Counted from the first letter of the stretch, positions 37,110 through 48,200 are shown. The stretch: 64,000 nt of DNA from Planctomycetota bacterium (GCA_016179685.1 JACPCR010000053.1:99179-163178), one strand, 5' to 3'. The notes: generated by a model not told the origin, from the letters alone. Numbers and translations: made by a program.

Positions 37110-37487
37110 TCAAAACTCGATAAATTCGGTGGGGTAGTGCGTCAAGTCCAGGCGTTCCTCGTCGGGAACGGGTCGAATACCCCATTGCTGCATAGCCAGA
37201 GCGCCGAGAATGATTTCGATGGGCATGCCCGTTTCATCCTTGCCGATTTGAGGAACAACAAAGGCATGAGTGGTGATCCGTTGCCCTTCGACCAGCGCTT
37301 CTAGGACCGCTGTCTCCTTCACCGTCTGGACCATTCCGCCCAGGCCCGTTCGGATAGGTTTCTTGAGCTTCAAGGTCAGGAGGGAGGAAGCCGCGTCCCT
37401 GATGATATAGGTGTTTCTTGCGCCGGTATCGAACAACGTCCAACGTTTCTGCCCGTTGATTCGGATGTGAGTTCGAATCCGACCCAT
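37110..37487 (-). CDS. Retropepsin-like aspartyl protease
   Basis: The product has 125 aa. Near residue 19 it has L-F-D-T-G-A-R-N-T-Y-I, the D-T-G-A aspartyl protease motif. The flap-like region and I-L-G-A-L-A-M-Q-Q-W near the C-terminus are as in single-domain bacterial retropepsin-like proteins, which act as dimers. The ATG at 37487 starts M-G-R-I-R-T-H-I-R-I-N-G; the same opening is found in the fragment at 63107-63214. The substrate is unknown. Confidence 0.78.
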   Translation of the reverse strand: MGRIRTHIRINGQKRWTLFDTGARNTYIIRDAASSLLTLKLKKPIRTGLGGMVQTVKETAVLEALVEGQRITTHAFVVPQIGKDETGMPIEIILGALAMQQWGIRPVPDEERLDLTHYPTEFIEF

Positions 37488-37569
37488 GCTGGAGGCCTCC
37501 CCAATGGATGTTTCGAGTGGAAGACCGATGCCCAATTTATTGAAAAGATATCACCCTTTCGGGTCCGTT

Positions 37570-37740
37570 ACCCGTTAGAATTCTTCCGTTCATCGTGGAG
37601 GCCTGCGGGATGGGTAATTCTCCAGCAAGCGGGTACCCGAGCGGCGCATCGCTCAGCTTTGGCGACGCATAGGAACGGACTCCAAGCATTTGCAGGCCAT
37701 CCGAACTGTCCACGGCGTCGGATATCGTTACGATGCGTAG
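37570..37740 (+). pseudogene. OmpR-type winged-helix regulator, C-terminal remnant
   Basis: One frame reads P-L-E-F-F-R-S-S-W-R-P-A-G near 37573. After a frameshift, the frame ending at TAG 37738-37740 reads R-R-I-A-Q-L-W-R-R-I-G, then I-R-T-V-H-G-V-G-Y-R-Y-D-A, the wing end of the Trans_reg_C domain. The receiver half is gone. It is a decayed response regulator between the retropepsin and the giant-protein genes. Confidence 0.6.
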
Positions 37741-38160
37741 CGCACGGCGGCTTCCCATCAAGACGCCACCGTGGGTCGGAATGCAACCCCCAGGACTCTT
37801 TTCACGTCTAACATGACTGATGTATTCCCGCCCAGGGCTAGCCCTAGACTACGCGTCGGTCAGTGACGTCGAGGTCAACACAAGACCGGACTCCGCATCA
37901 TCGGATTTAGAGGTCGTTCCCTGCTTCGTTCTGAGGAAAGTGCGCATGCCGTTTCGACGTGTGAAATCCGGGCAAGCGGTCTCGGAATTTCAATTTGCAC
38001 CGTGCCGAGAGGGTCTCGGAATTGAAAACTGGAATTTTCTGGTTTCAGGGGACCTCCGTGGGACCCCGGGGGTCTTCAGGTCAATTCCCTTTTCTCGGCT
38101 GTCGGCGATCGAGACCTTGGTGCGGCCGACAGCGGACACACGCTGGAATAGGACGTGATC
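37741..38160. other. Long leader ahead of the giant-protein operon
   Basis: No gene is seen. A direct repeat GTCTCGGAATT occurs at about 37979 and 38014. GCTGTCGGC (38098-38106) pairs with GCCGACAGC (38125-38133) as a 9-bp hairpin 28 bp before the operon's start codon, which may affect its translation. Confidence 0.4.
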
Positions 38161-41100
38161 ATGATGCCACCACGAGCCTGCATTCTGTTGTGCATCGTCA
38201 GCATGATGGGAAATACCGCGTGGCCGGAGTCGCCCGCCGCGGAAGCAAAGCCTCCTGAGCCTCCGGCGAAGATCGTCCATGACGAGCATACGGTTTACAT
38301 CCCGTACGACGAGCTGGAACGAGTCTTCGAGAAGGAGGGTCGAGGGGTCTTTCTGCCTTATGCGGAATTTATCAAGCTCTGGGAGAAGGGCCGGCCCGTT
38401 CAGCCCCCGAAGCCGAAACCCGAGCCGCCCTTCGATTCGGCCATCGCCGCCAGCAGTTACGAGGGCGTGATCACGGGCGACGCGGCTTCTTTCACCGCCA
38501 CCTACACCGTCGAGATGCTGAAGGATGAGGGCTGGTCGGCCCTGCCACTGCCGCTCAACGGCGTCGCCGTCACGGAATCCAGCGTGGAAGGCGGCCAGGC
38601 GCTCCTCACCGTGGCGGACAAGGGTTACGAGCTTCTGATGGGCGCGCCCGGGGTCTATCGTTTGACCGTGAAATTCGTGACGCGGGTGGAACGCCAGCCG
38701 GGGAAGAATCTTTTCTCCTTTGCGTGTCCCCGGGCGGCGGTATCGCGCCTCCAGGTGGCCCTTCCGGGCCGGGACCTGGGGATCGAGGTTCAACCGATGC
38801 TCGTGGCCAGCGCGACGGAATCCGCCGGCGATCAGACCCTCGTTCAGGCCTTTCTCGGATCGACGGACCGGGTGACGTTCCAGTGGTGGCCCAAGACCGT
38901 CGAGAAGGCCCGGGAAGAGGCGCTTCTTTTCGCTCGGACCCACCTCCGGGTCTCGGTCCGTGAGGGCTCGCTCCTGGCCGAAGCCGCGCTTCATTACGAC
39001 ATCCTCCGGGCGCCCGTGGATCAATTCGAAGTCCTGCTTCCCGCGGACGTCAAAGTCGTCACCGTGGAGGGCGCTAACCTCAAGGACTGGAACGTGCAGG
39101 CCGAGGGCGATCGGCAGAAGGTGCGGGCCACGCTCCATGGCCCGGAGAAAAAGGCCTATTCCCTCAAGGTCTCGGTGGAACGGTCCGTGGATGCCTTCCC
39201 CGCCCAGCTCGGCGTTCCCGAGATCGTGCCGGCCGGCGCTGCCCGGGAAATCGGCATGCTGAGCGTGACGAAAAGTGATGCCCTGGACATCAAGGTCAAG
39301 GAACGCTCGGGCCTCAGCCAGCTCGCAGCGGAGGACCTCCCGGAGGCGCTCCGCTCCGGGAACATCTTCTTTGCCGGGTCCTACGTCGCACATCCCTTCA
39401 GCCTGGTCCTCACGGTCGCCTTGATCGAGCCGAAGGTCTCGGCCGAGGCCTTCACCCGCATCACCCTGTTGAAGGAATCCCTCCTCGTGCACGGCACTTT
39501 CCGTTACCACATTCGCAAGGCCGGCCTGTTCAGGCTTCGATTCCGGCTGCCGGCCCCTCTCGAAATCCGCCAGGTGGGCGACGAGGCCAGGGTCGAGGAC
39601 TACTCGGCCATCGAGGAAGGCGGGGTGAAGACGGTGACGGTCACGCTGGCGAGCCGCGCCTTCGGCGACTTCACCCTGCCGATCGTTGGCGAACAGGCGC
39701 GCCCCGGCGAGTCCGGTGACCTCGCGCTTCCGATCCCCGAGATTCTCGATGTGGAGCGGGAAAAGGGAACGATCGCCGTCGCCGTGGAGGAGACCCTCGA
39801 GGCCAAGATTTCCGCCTCGCAGAACGTCACGCCGCTCGGCCTTCAGGAGATTCAGAAAGAGATGCCGACTCCGCCGGCGCCGGCGGAAGCCCGAACCGTC
39901 TTCGGATTTCAGTACGTCCGGCGGCCGGCCTCCGTGACCCTGAACGTGGAGAAGCGCAAGCCCCAGGCGACCGCCCGCGTGGAGTCGCACCTCCACGTAG
40001 ACGAAGGCGCGGTCAAGCTCAAAAGTCTACTCTCGTACACGATCAGGTACGCGGGCATCTCCGAGCTTTCGTTCTCGGTCCCGAGCGGCCTGGGCGACGA
40101 ATTGCGCATCACGGGCCCCAACATCAAGGAAAAGGTCCGCTCGCCCGCGCCGGAAGGCGAGCCGCCGGCCGACCGCTGGCGCGTGACCCTCCAGAGCGAG
40201 GCCCTGGGCGAGTACCCGCTGACGCTGGAATACGAGGCCAAGTTGAAGGGGGTCCAGAAGGGCGAGGTGAGCCTGTTCCAGGTCCCTGAGATCGTCGTCA
40301 ACCAGGTTGCCCGAGAGAACGGTTATTTCGCCGTCACCAAGGACGTCGATGTCGAGGTCGATTCGGAGAGCCAAGGTCTGGAAGAGATCGACGCGCGGGA
40401 GTTGGCGGGGACGAGCCTGGCCTCAACCGGGGCCTTCCTCGCCTTCAAGTACCTCGACCATCCCTATGCCTTGAAATTGAAGGTGACTCTTCCCGAATAC
40501 GTCGGCGTCGTCCAGACCCTGGTCAACGAAGCCTATCTCGAATCCGTTTTCTCCAAGCACGGCGGCCTGATGACCGACGCCCGATTCCTGGTGCAGAATA
40601 ATCAGAGGCCCTTGATCCCCGTCACCCTGCCCGACCAGGCCGAGGTCCGTTCCCTCTTCGTCGATGGCAAGCCGGAACGGCCCCGGCAGGGTGAGAAGGG
40701 CCAGCTTCTGATCCCGGTGGCGAACGTCGGCCAGACTCTCTTTCAGGTCCGGATGGTCTATGAGCTGCCTGCGGCAGGTGGCGAGATGGGCTGGGCCGGG
40801 GCCCTCGAGGCCTCCGCGCCGTCGTTCCCAGAAGACGTTCCGGTCCTGCGCCTGCTCTGGGACACCTATGCACCCTCGGGCTACGAGTACCTCTGGCTCG
40901 GTGGAAACATGCAGGCCGTCGAGCAGCGGGTGCGCGGGTGGGAAAATATCAAGGAAGTCATGCAATACTTCACGCCCCGGCTGAGCACCCGCCACTCCCC
41001 GCGCCAGGAATATCGGCCGGGGCCCCAGGCGGCCTCCGGCTCGACCGGGCCCTCCGCGGGGTCGGGCGTCATCGCGGTGGAGTTTCCGCGCGAGGGCATC

Positions 41101-41541
41101 CGCCAGCAATTCACAAAGCTCAGCGGCAACGGCCGCGTCCGATTGCCTTATCTCAAGTCCAAGCTCTACGTCGGGCTCGATATCCTCTTCTTCCTGGCCG
41201 CGGTCATCCTGGGCCTCCGGTGCTCCCGACGCTGGTCGAAGGCTCGCGTGGCGCTCTCCCTCGCCGCCGCCGCGGTGCTGCTGGCCTCCTTCCTGCCGGC
41301 TTCCCTTGCCGGTTGGCTCGATTCGGTCTTCTGGGGGGCCGTGGTCCTGGGCGCGGTCTGGGCCGTCCCGCCCATTTTCCGGAAAATGGCAGAATTCAAG
41401 ACACGCTGGCAGGAGCGCAGGGCCGAGAAGCGAAAGGCGCGCGAGCAGGCTCTGAAAGACATCCTCCCTCCGGTCAAGTCCAAGAAACCGCAGGCCGCGG
41501 AAGAAAAACCGGAAAAGCCCGAGGGAAGCCATGAGAGTTAG
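38161..41541 (+). CDS. Giant membrane-anchored beta-rich protein 1 (IPY/LW family)
   Basis: The product has 1126 aa. A signal peptide is followed at 45-77 by V-Y-I-P-Y-D-E-L-E-R-V-F and V-F-L-P-Y-A-E-F-I-K-L-W. Repeating beta-rich modules follow, then a paralogue-conserved block with S-L-F-V-D-G-K-P. G-G-N-M is at about 915 and the juxtamembrane V-E-F-P-R-E-G-I-R-Q-Q-F at about 970. The end has two or three transmembrane helices and a Lys/Arg-rich cytoplasmic tail. I know similar unassigned proteins from planctomycete-like genomes; no function is established. The ATG at 38161 (AGGA upstream) is chosen over GTG 38155. It is first of three paralogous genes and overlaps the next by 11 bp. Confidence 0.85.
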   Translation: MMPPRACILLCIVSMMGNTAWPESPAAEAKPPEPPAKIVHDEHTVYIPYDELERVFEKEGRGVFLPYAEFIKLWEKGRPVQPPKPKPEPPFDSAIAASSYEGVITGDAASFTATYTVEMLKDEGWSALPLPLNGVAVTESSVEGGQALLTVADKGYELLMGAPGVYRLTVKFVTRVERQPGKNLFSFACPRAAVSRLQVALPGRDLGIEVQPMLVASATESAGDQTLVQAFLGSTDRVTFQWWPKTVEKAREEALLFARTHLRVSVREGSLLAEAALHYDILRAPVDQFEVLLPADVKVVTVEGANLKDWNVQAEGDRQKVRATLHGPEKKAYSLKVSVERSVDAFPAQLGVPEIVPAGAAREIGMLSVTKSDALDIKVKERSGLSQLAAEDLPEALRSGNIFFAGSYVAHPFSLVLTVALIEPKVSAEAFTRITLLKESLLVHGTFRYHIRKAGLFRLRFRLPAPLEIRQVGDEARVEDYSAIEEGGVKTVTVTLASRAFGDFTLPIVGEQARPGESGDLALPIPEILDVEREKGTIAVAVEETLEAKISASQNVTPLGLQEIQKEMPTPPAPAEARTVFGFQYVRRPASVTLNVEKRKPQATARVESHLHVDEGAVKLKSLLSYTIRYAGISELSFSVPSGLGDELRITGPNIKEKVRSPAPEGEPPADRWRVTLQSEALGEYPLTLEYEAKLKGVQKGEVSLFQVPEIVVNQVARENGYFAVTKDVDVEVDSESQGLEEIDARELAGTSLASTGAFLAFKYLDHPYALKLKVTLPEYVGVVQTLVNEAYLESVFSKHGGLMTDARFLVQNNQRPLIPVTLPDQAEVRSLFVDGKPERPRQGEKGQLLIPVANVGQTLFQVRMVYELPAAGGEMGWAGALEASAPSFPEDVPVLRLLWDTYAPSGYEYLWLGGNMQAVEQRVRGWENIKEVMQYFTPRLSTRHSPRQEYRPGPQAASGSTGPSAGSGVIAVEFPREGIRQQFTKLSGNGRVRLPYLKSKLYVGLDILFFLAAVILGLRCSRRWSKARVALSLAAAAVLLASFLPASLAGWLDSVFWGAVVLGAVWAVPPIFRKMAEFKTRWQERRAEKRKAREQALKDILPPVKSKKPQAAEEKPEKPEGSHES

Positions 41542-44500
41542 CCTTTTCATCGCAGCCTGTCTTGTCCTGGACCTCCGGGGTGAAACGCCAGGTCTCTCAT
41601 CACCGGGACCGACAAAGCCCCCGGCCCCGATTCACAACCGGATTCTCCACGTTCCCTTCGGCGAGCTGGACAGGATTCTGGGCAAGGAGCGAAAGGGCAT
41701 TCTGCTGGACTACGACCGATACCGCGAGCTGTGGGCGCTGGCGGAAAGCAGGGCGTCGGAGGCATCAGAAGTCCGTCCGCCCGTCGGGGCCGCCGTCGTG
41801 TCCGCCGATTACCGAGGGGCCGTCCGGGACGATCAGGCGACTTTCGAGGCCAGCTTCAAACTCCGGATTCTGGCCTCTGAGCGATCGGCGTGTCCCTTCG
41901 CCTTCCAGGGCGTTGGCCTGGCCTCCGTTACCCTGGGCGACCGCGGCGTCTCGCTGTTCACCGACTCGCAGGGCCGCCTGGCGCTGGTGACCGAAGGCGC
42001 GCCTGAGCAGACGGCCGCGGCGTCGTTCTCGGCGCCCGTGCTCTCTCAGGACGCCAGCCGTTCCCTGCGCTTCAAAGTGCCTCATGCACCTGCCGCGAGC
42101 CTGTCCCTCGAACTGCCTCTCAAGGCCAGCATCCAGTCCGCCTCAGCGCCCTATACCCTGGCCAGGAACGAAACGGCAGGCACGACGACGCTCCGGCTCG
42201 CCCTGGGAGGCCAGACCGAGGTGGCCGTGTCCTGGTCGCTCGAAGAAAGCCTCGGTGTCCAAGAGCCGGTCATCCTGGCCGACAACCGCCTCCGGTTGGA
42301 CGTCCGTCCGGGTGCTCTTCGGCTCGACGCACAGGTTCATCTTTCCATCCTGCGCGCCCCGATCGCCGAGTTAAGCCTGACCCTGCCCGAGTCCTACGAC
42401 CTCGTCGGCCATGACGTTCCTCATCTGAAGCACGTCGAGACGGTGAGCCGGGAAGGCACGAAGGAAGTCCGCCTCGCCTTCCATGAGCCACAAAAGGGCG
42501 TCCTGGACCTCCAGGTCTCGGCCGAGGCAGGTTGGCCGGGCTCGGGCAACGTGGCCTTCCCTGATCTGTCCGTGGCCGGGGCGCTCCGGCAGAGCGGGAA
42601 GGCCTCGATCCGGATGCACGAGTCCTTCCAGGCCAAGAGCGCTGTCACCGAAGGCGTCCGGCCCGTCCCCGACGACCCTGCCAGCCTTGCCGGCAACGAC
42701 TCCCCATCGCTGCGGCCATGGCGGTCCTTCGCCTTCTGGCAGCCGCGCTATCACCTCTCTTTCGAGGTCTCCCCCCTTGCCGGCGAGACCGATGCGCGGC
42801 TTCGGTCCTTGTTCGAGCTTCGTGAGCAACAGTGGTTTCTGACTTTCTGGATTCGTTGCCATGTGAAAAAAGGCGAGCGGCTGTCGCTGACTTTCGATCT
42901 CCCGCAGGAATGGTCCCTGCTCGATGTGACCTCGGAGGGAAAGGAGCTGGAATGGCAGGAGAGACCCGAGGGCGACTCCAGGCGGGTGGAGATTGCCCTG
43001 CCTGCCAAGCTGACTGCCGGCAGCAGCTTCGAATTCCAGGCCCGTTGCAAGCTCCTGCCTGAACAGTGGTCGTCGGAAAGCTGGGAGAAGCGCGATGTTC
43101 CCTTCCCCGTCGTGTGGGTGCTCGACGCGGCGGAGCAGGAAGGCCTCCTGGGCGTCGCTGCCGACCCGCAGTTTGAACTGGAGGACCGTGAGGTCGCCGG
43201 TCTCGAGTCCATGGACGTCCGGAAGCTGATCGAGCACGGCCTGTCCGCGGAGGGAATGGCGCTCGGATATTCTTACCGCCGGAGGTACACGGGCATCGTT
43301 GCCGTGACGCGGCGCAGCCCCCGGGTCGGTGCCACCGTGACCCAGTACGTCCAGGCCAGCCCGGACGTGCTCCGCGTCCATGCCCTGGTCGATTACTGGA
43401 TTCAATATGCCGCTACGAACGAGCTGTGGCTGTCCCTGCCGGAAGGCACGGGCCGGGCGGTGGAGCTCCAGGGCGCGGATATCCGGGAGAAAAGCATGAC
43501 CAGCCGGGAGGGCGAATCCGGCGAAACCTGGAGGATTCGACTCCACCGGAAACGCATGGGCCGATACCCCTTGACCGTCTCCTTCGAGAAGAAGATTTCC
43601 GGCGGCGAGTCCCGTCTCGCCATCGGAGGCATCCGAGCCCCCCGGATCGCTCGGGAGGACGGCTACCTGGCCATCGAGGCCAGCTCGGACCTCGAGGTCC
43701 ATCCGACCACCCGCAATCTCATCGACGTGGACGTATCCGAAATCCCGCCCCATCCTTCTTATCGGCCCGCCAGCCGGCTCATTTTCGCCTACCGGTGGCT
43801 GGCGCATCCCGTGGAGCTGACGCTGGACGTCATCCGGCACAAAGAAGTCCCCGTGCTGGCGATGGTGATCCCACGGGCAAGCTATTCGAGCGTGGTTGAC
43901 GAGAACGGCCTGGCTCGGACCCAGGCAGCGTTGACCGTCAAGAATGCCTCGTCGTCCAGCCTCCCGGTGGCCCTGCCCTCGGGCGGCCGCCTGTGGAGCG
44001 TCCTGGTCGACGGCCAGCCCGTAAAGCCTGCGTTTTCCGGGGGCCAGCTTTCGATCCCGCTGGCGGCCGGCCTGCAAGGCGAGAAGGTGCTGGCGGTGGT
44101 GCTGACCTACGAAACTTCCATGGGAGCGATGGGAAGCTTCGGAATGCTGTCGTTCTCCGGAGTGAGCGTCAAAGGCATACCCATCCTCACGACGGAGTGG
44201 CATCTCTATCTGCCGGAACGATTCCAGTACCTCGGCCACGACGGCAATATGGACGTGCTTTCCGGCCCAAGGACGGGAACGCAATTTTTTGCCGTCAGGG
44301 GCCCCTCGTTCCGATGGCCGTTTGCAGGGGGTTTTCAACGGATCAGTGCGAGCGCGGGCGCCTCGCTCGCGATGGAAAACAACCTCCTGACAATCGAGAA
44401 GGAAGACCTGATGGTGCCATCCGCGTCAAATAGGGAAGAGCCCTCCAAGCCCTTTGATATAAAGAAGATCGAGCAGCGGTTCAAAGAAACGGCACCGAGC

Positions 44501-45244
44501 GCCGCCCAGGAAATGCCTGCGAACGAGCCCGTAGAATCACCGGGCTCGCACCCCGGGGCTCCTGCCCAGGAGGAACGAGACGCGGGTCTGGCGGTTAAGG
44601 CGGAGGACACTATCGCTCAAGCCCGTGATGTACATTCGGGAAGGGGACGTGAAGCGGCTGCAGGCGACTACCCGCAGGTCTCAGGAGGGGCGGGAGGAGT
44701 GCCCGTGCCACGCGCTCCAGCGGAGCAGAAGGCCCCGGCGGGCACCGTTCCCGGAGGATCGGCAGGTGGGATGGGGACAGAGAGCCAGGCGTTCCGACTG
44801 CCCCAGGGCCAGGTCCCCCAGGGCTTTTCGGAGACCACTGGGGAACTCGCCACCCGCAAGGCGCAGAAGGCGAAGCTCAGCCAGCAAAAGCTCCTCTCGA
44901 TGGAAATCCAGGTGCCCGCCTTCGGCCTGCAGCAGTCCTTCAAACGGCCCGGTGGAGACCCCGAGGTCCGCATTCCGTTCGTGTCCCTTTCCTTCGCACA
45001 CGCGGCGAACGCTCTGGCCCTTGCTTTGGCCGCTCTTTTGGCCTGCTGGATTTCCACGCGCTGGAAGATTCATCCCTTGTTCCTGCTCCTGGTTGCCGGC
45101 GTGCTCCTGCTCGGGTTTCCTCCGGTCGTCTGGGAGGGCTCCGAGTCCTTTTGCACCGCGGCTCTCGTAGGGGTCGGCGTCTATGTCGCTTTCCGAGGAA
45201 TCCGATGGCTACAATCCCGTTCAGAAGCGCACCCGCACTTCTGA
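41531..45244 (+). CDS. Giant membrane-anchored beta-rich protein 2 (IPY/LW family)
   Basis: The product has 1237 aa. A signal peptide is followed at 39-70 by L-H-V-P-F-G-E-L-D-R-I-L and L-L-D-Y-D-R-Y-R-E-L-W. The beta-rich body ends in a block with W-S-V-L-V-D-G-Q-P-V-K-P-A and G-N-M near 904. An approximately 200-residue Gly/Pro/Ala/Glu low-complexity linker leads to M-E-I-Q-V-P-A-F-G-L-Q-Q-S-F (about 1122) and three transmembrane helices. It overlaps the upstream gene by 11 bp (translational coupling). Its last codons and stop lie inside the hairpin at 45217-45250. The function is unknown. Confidence 0.85.
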   Translation: MRVSLFIAACLVLDLRGETPGLSSPGPTKPPAPIHNRILHVPFGELDRILGKERKGILLDYDRYRELWALAESRASEASEVRPPVGAAVVSADYRGAVRDDQATFEASFKLRILASERSACPFAFQGVGLASVTLGDRGVSLFTDSQGRLALVTEGAPEQTAAASFSAPVLSQDASRSLRFKVPHAPAASLSLELPLKASIQSASAPYTLARNETAGTTTLRLALGGQTEVAVSWSLEESLGVQEPVILADNRLRLDVRPGALRLDAQVHLSILRAPIAELSLTLPESYDLVGHDVPHLKHVETVSREGTKEVRLAFHEPQKGVLDLQVSAEAGWPGSGNVAFPDLSVAGALRQSGKASIRMHESFQAKSAVTEGVRPVPDDPASLAGNDSPSLRPWRSFAFWQPRYHLSFEVSPLAGETDARLRSLFELREQQWFLTFWIRCHVKKGERLSLTFDLPQEWSLLDVTSEGKELEWQERPEGDSRRVEIALPAKLTAGSSFEFQARCKLLPEQWSSESWEKRDVPFPVVWVLDAAEQEGLLGVAADPQFELEDREVAGLESMDVRKLIEHGLSAEGMALGYSYRRRYTGIVAVTRRSPRVGATVTQYVQASPDVLRVHALVDYWIQYAATNELWLSLPEGTGRAVELQGADIREKSMTSREGESGETWRIRLHRKRMGRYPLTVSFEKKISGGESRLAIGGIRAPRIAREDGYLAIEASSDLEVHPTTRNLIDVDVSEIPPHPSYRPASRLIFAYRWLAHPVELTLDVIRHKEVPVLAMVIPRASYSSVVDENGLARTQAALTVKNASSSSLPVALPSGGRLWSVLVDGQPVKPAFSGGQLSIPLAAGLQGEKVLAVVLTYETSMGAMGSFGMLSFSGVSVKGIPILTTEWHLYLPERFQYLGHDGNMDVLSGPRTGTQFFAVRGPSFRWPFAGGFQRISASAGASLAMENNLLTIEKEDLMVPSASNREEPSKPFDIKKIEQRFKETAPSAAQEMPANEPVESPGSHPGAPAQEERDAGLAVKAEDTIAQARDVHSGRGREAAAGDYPQVSGGAGGVPVPRAPAEQKAPAGTVPGGSAGGMGTESQAFRLPQGQVPQGFSETTGELATRKAQKAKLSQQKLLSMEIQVPAFGLQQSFKRPGGDPEVRIPFVSLSFAHAANALALALAALLACWISTRWKIHPLFLLLVAGVLLLGFPPVVWEGSESFCTAALVGVGVYVAFRGIRWLQSRSEAHPHF

Positions 45245-45250
45245 ACACGG
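45217..45250. repeat. Apex-conserved hairpin (AAGTGC family), member 5
   Basis: CCGTTCAGAAGCGC (45217-45230) and GCACTTCTGAAC (45235-45246) pair with one mismatch around ACCC; a two-base bulge allows two more pairs. The TGA of giant protein 2 is inside the right arm. It ends 42 bp before giant protein 3. Confidence 0.6.
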
Positions 45251-45291
45251 ATTCTAGATAGAAACGCACCTGCCCAGAAAGTTCTTCAGCC

Positions 45292-48200
45292 ATGAACAGG
45301 GTCATCGTCCGGGTTTGCGTGCTGGCGGCCTGCCTGGCGGTTGTACTGCGCTCCGCCGTCCGCGCGGAAGAATCTTCTCCACCCTGGCAGCCCGGGCAGA
45401 CCTTCTATGTCCCTTACGACCCCAAGAAGCCGGATTTTCAGAAGCCTATCGACAAGATTTACTTGCCGGAGGAAGATTTCTTCGACCTCTGGGAGCGCGC
45501 GGTGCCGGACGCACTCCCGCCGGAGAAAAAGCCCTTGGTCGCCTATACCCTCGGCAACGCCGCCTACCGCGGCCGCGTCGAAGCCGACCTCGCGGTCTTT
45601 GACGCACAGTTCGAGATCGAGACCCTGGCGGACGGGTGGACAGAGATTCCGCTGCCCCTGTCCGGTGTAGCTCTCCGTGAGGCCCGTGTCGATGATCGGC
45701 CCGTGACCCTGGCGTCCGGCCCGGAGGGCTACACGCTGGGATTTGAGAAGGCCGGGCGCAGAACCTTGACCCTGGTGTTCGCCGTGCCTGTCCACCTCGC
45801 CTCGGGCACCGGCCGGCTCTCCTTCAAGCCGCCTCCGGTCCCGGCGGCAAGACTCCGCCTCCAACTCCCTTCTCCAGGGCTCGAGGCCAAGCTGGGCGCC
45901 TGCCGGGGCGGACAACGGAGCAGCATCGTGGCAGGTCAGACCGTGCTCGAAGCGGAGTTGGGTGAAGTTCCTGAAATCGCTGTTTCCTGGAGTCCTCGAG
46001 CCGTCGCTGGCGGGGATGCGGCAACAGCACGTGTCCAGGCGGGTCAGACGCTCGAACTGACCCTCCGGGAAGGCTATTTGGAAGTCTCCAGCCGCATCGT
46101 CTTCAAGATATCCAGGAGTCCAGTCAGAGAGTTCGCACTCCGCGTGGACAAGCCGTTGAGCGTCTATTCGGTCACCGGCGAGAACCTCAGGAGCTGGTCG
46201 AGCCGGCCGGAGGAGCCGGAGGTGATCCAGGCGGTATTCAACGAGCCGGTGGCGCGAGAATGCGCCCTGGAGGTCCGGGCCGGAGCGCCATGGGTCTGGG
46301 ACGGGAATATCGGGCCGCTTCCTCTGCTGGCGGCTCAGGGCGTGGCGGGTGAATCGGGCACGATCGTGGTCCGCAGCGCGCCGAGCCTGAAGAGCGAGTT
46401 CATCCCTTCCACAAGTGTCCAGAGGATCAACCTCCCGGCCCGTGCTCCGGCTGCCGGGTCCGATGCTTCCGCCGTCGCGGCCTTCGAATATGCCCGGACG
46501 CCGATGACCCTCCAGGCCCGGGTGCAGGCCTTGCGGCCGGCTCTCGCCACTTCCGACCACTCTCTTTTTCTCATAGACCGGGAGCGGGTCACCGCTCGGA
46601 CCGATACGGAGGTCGAGGTGAAGGCGGCGGACTTGTTTGAGACCGCGGCCGAGCTGCCCTCTTCATGGAAGGTGGAAGCCCTGGACGGCGAGAACCTCCG
46701 GGAATGGTGGACCGTACCTGGAGAAGGCCTCCAGCGACTCCACGTCGCCTTCGCGAGCCCGGTCCGCGGGAAATCGAGGCTTCGGCTTTCCTGTTCCATC
46801 CCCGTGGCCGATCCTGAAAATCTCGTTTTGAGAAGCCCCCGATGGCTGGACGCGGAGGAGCGGCGCGGCGACCTGCTCCTGGCCGCGCGCCAGGGCATCA
46901 CCCTGACCACGCGGCATCTCGACAACGCTAGGCCCCTGGACCTGGACAAGGCCGCCGAGCACGGCCCGTCGCCCGAACTGCCGTTCCTGCCGGTCATGGC
47001 CTTCTCCTTCGCCGCGGCGAACCCGGCCGTCACGCTCGCTCTGAAGCCGGTGTCCCCATCCGTGAGCGTCATCGGGGTGGCTCACGTGACCGTCGAGAGC
47101 GGTGTCCTGAGGATGCGAAGCATGCTGCGCTATGAAGTCCGCGAGGCCGCGGTGGACACGTTCCGTTTCGCTCTGCCCGCGTCCGTCGGGAATCAGATCG
47201 AGATGAAATCCCTCGAGGTCCGGCAGGTGAAGTCCGAGCTGCTCGGGGAGGGGGATTCGGCCCGCCGCGCCTGGGGCCTGCGCCTCCACGCGCCGCGCAC
47301 CGGCACGGTCGAACACGCCTTCGACCTCGAGATGGGCCTGCCGGAAGCCGGCGATATCCGCATCCCGCGGCTCGAAGCCCTCGAGGTCGCCCGCAGCGAG
47401 TTCTACCTCGTCCTCGCCAATCGGTCCGAATACCTGATCCAGCCTCAAATCGTTCACGGTATCCAGGAGACGCCCCCTGCGGACGTGCCCTTCCTTCCAC
47501 CCGGATTGGCCGCCGGAAGCGCGGTGACGGCCTACAAAGCGAGAACGGAGGACTGGGAACTGGTGTTCTCGAAGCAGACGACCAAGATGCAGGAGCTGAT
47601 TGAGGCCTCCATCGACTGGGCCGAGTTGAAGTCTTCCGTGAGCCGAGAAGGTCTTTGGCTCACCAAGCTGGTCTATCACCTGCAAAACCGGACCGAGCAA
47701 TACCTCGAGGTCGAAATGCCCGAAGGGGCCGATATCTGGAGCGTGTTCGTGCGGGACGAGCCGGTGAGGCCCGCCATCGTCCAGCGGCCCGGCGGCGTCC
47801 ATACCCTTATTCCCCTGGTCAAGACGACCGCAGGCGACCTTTCCTTCGACGTGGAAATGGTCTATGCCCAGAGGATGCCGGAGCGCTTTCAGTGGAACGG
47901 GTCCGTGTCCGTTCGGGCGCCCCGAGTCGTCCGGATTCCCGTCACCCAGACCTACTGGTCCCTCTATCTGCCTGAAGGCTTCCGGTATTACGGGTTTGGC
48001 GGCAACATGGACGAGATCGTGGAGGAAGTGAAACTGGTCGATAAGGTGAAAGCCATGGCGAGGGAGCAGACGCAAATCCTCCAGTCTTACCAATATGGAA
48101 GCGAGGCTCAGAAGGTCAAAGCCAGGGCGAACCTGGCCAAGCTCCAGGAAGGGCTACAACAATCCTGGCAGAAAGCCAGGACGGATACGGACCAGCGGCG

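Noticed and set aside
37990..39996. A 668-codon minus-strand frame
   Set aside because: Antisense shadow of giant protein 1; His/Arg/Leu-rich with no recognisable domain or start signal.
42371..44338. A 655-codon minus-strand frame
   Set aside because: Antisense shadow of giant protein 2, with the same composition bias.
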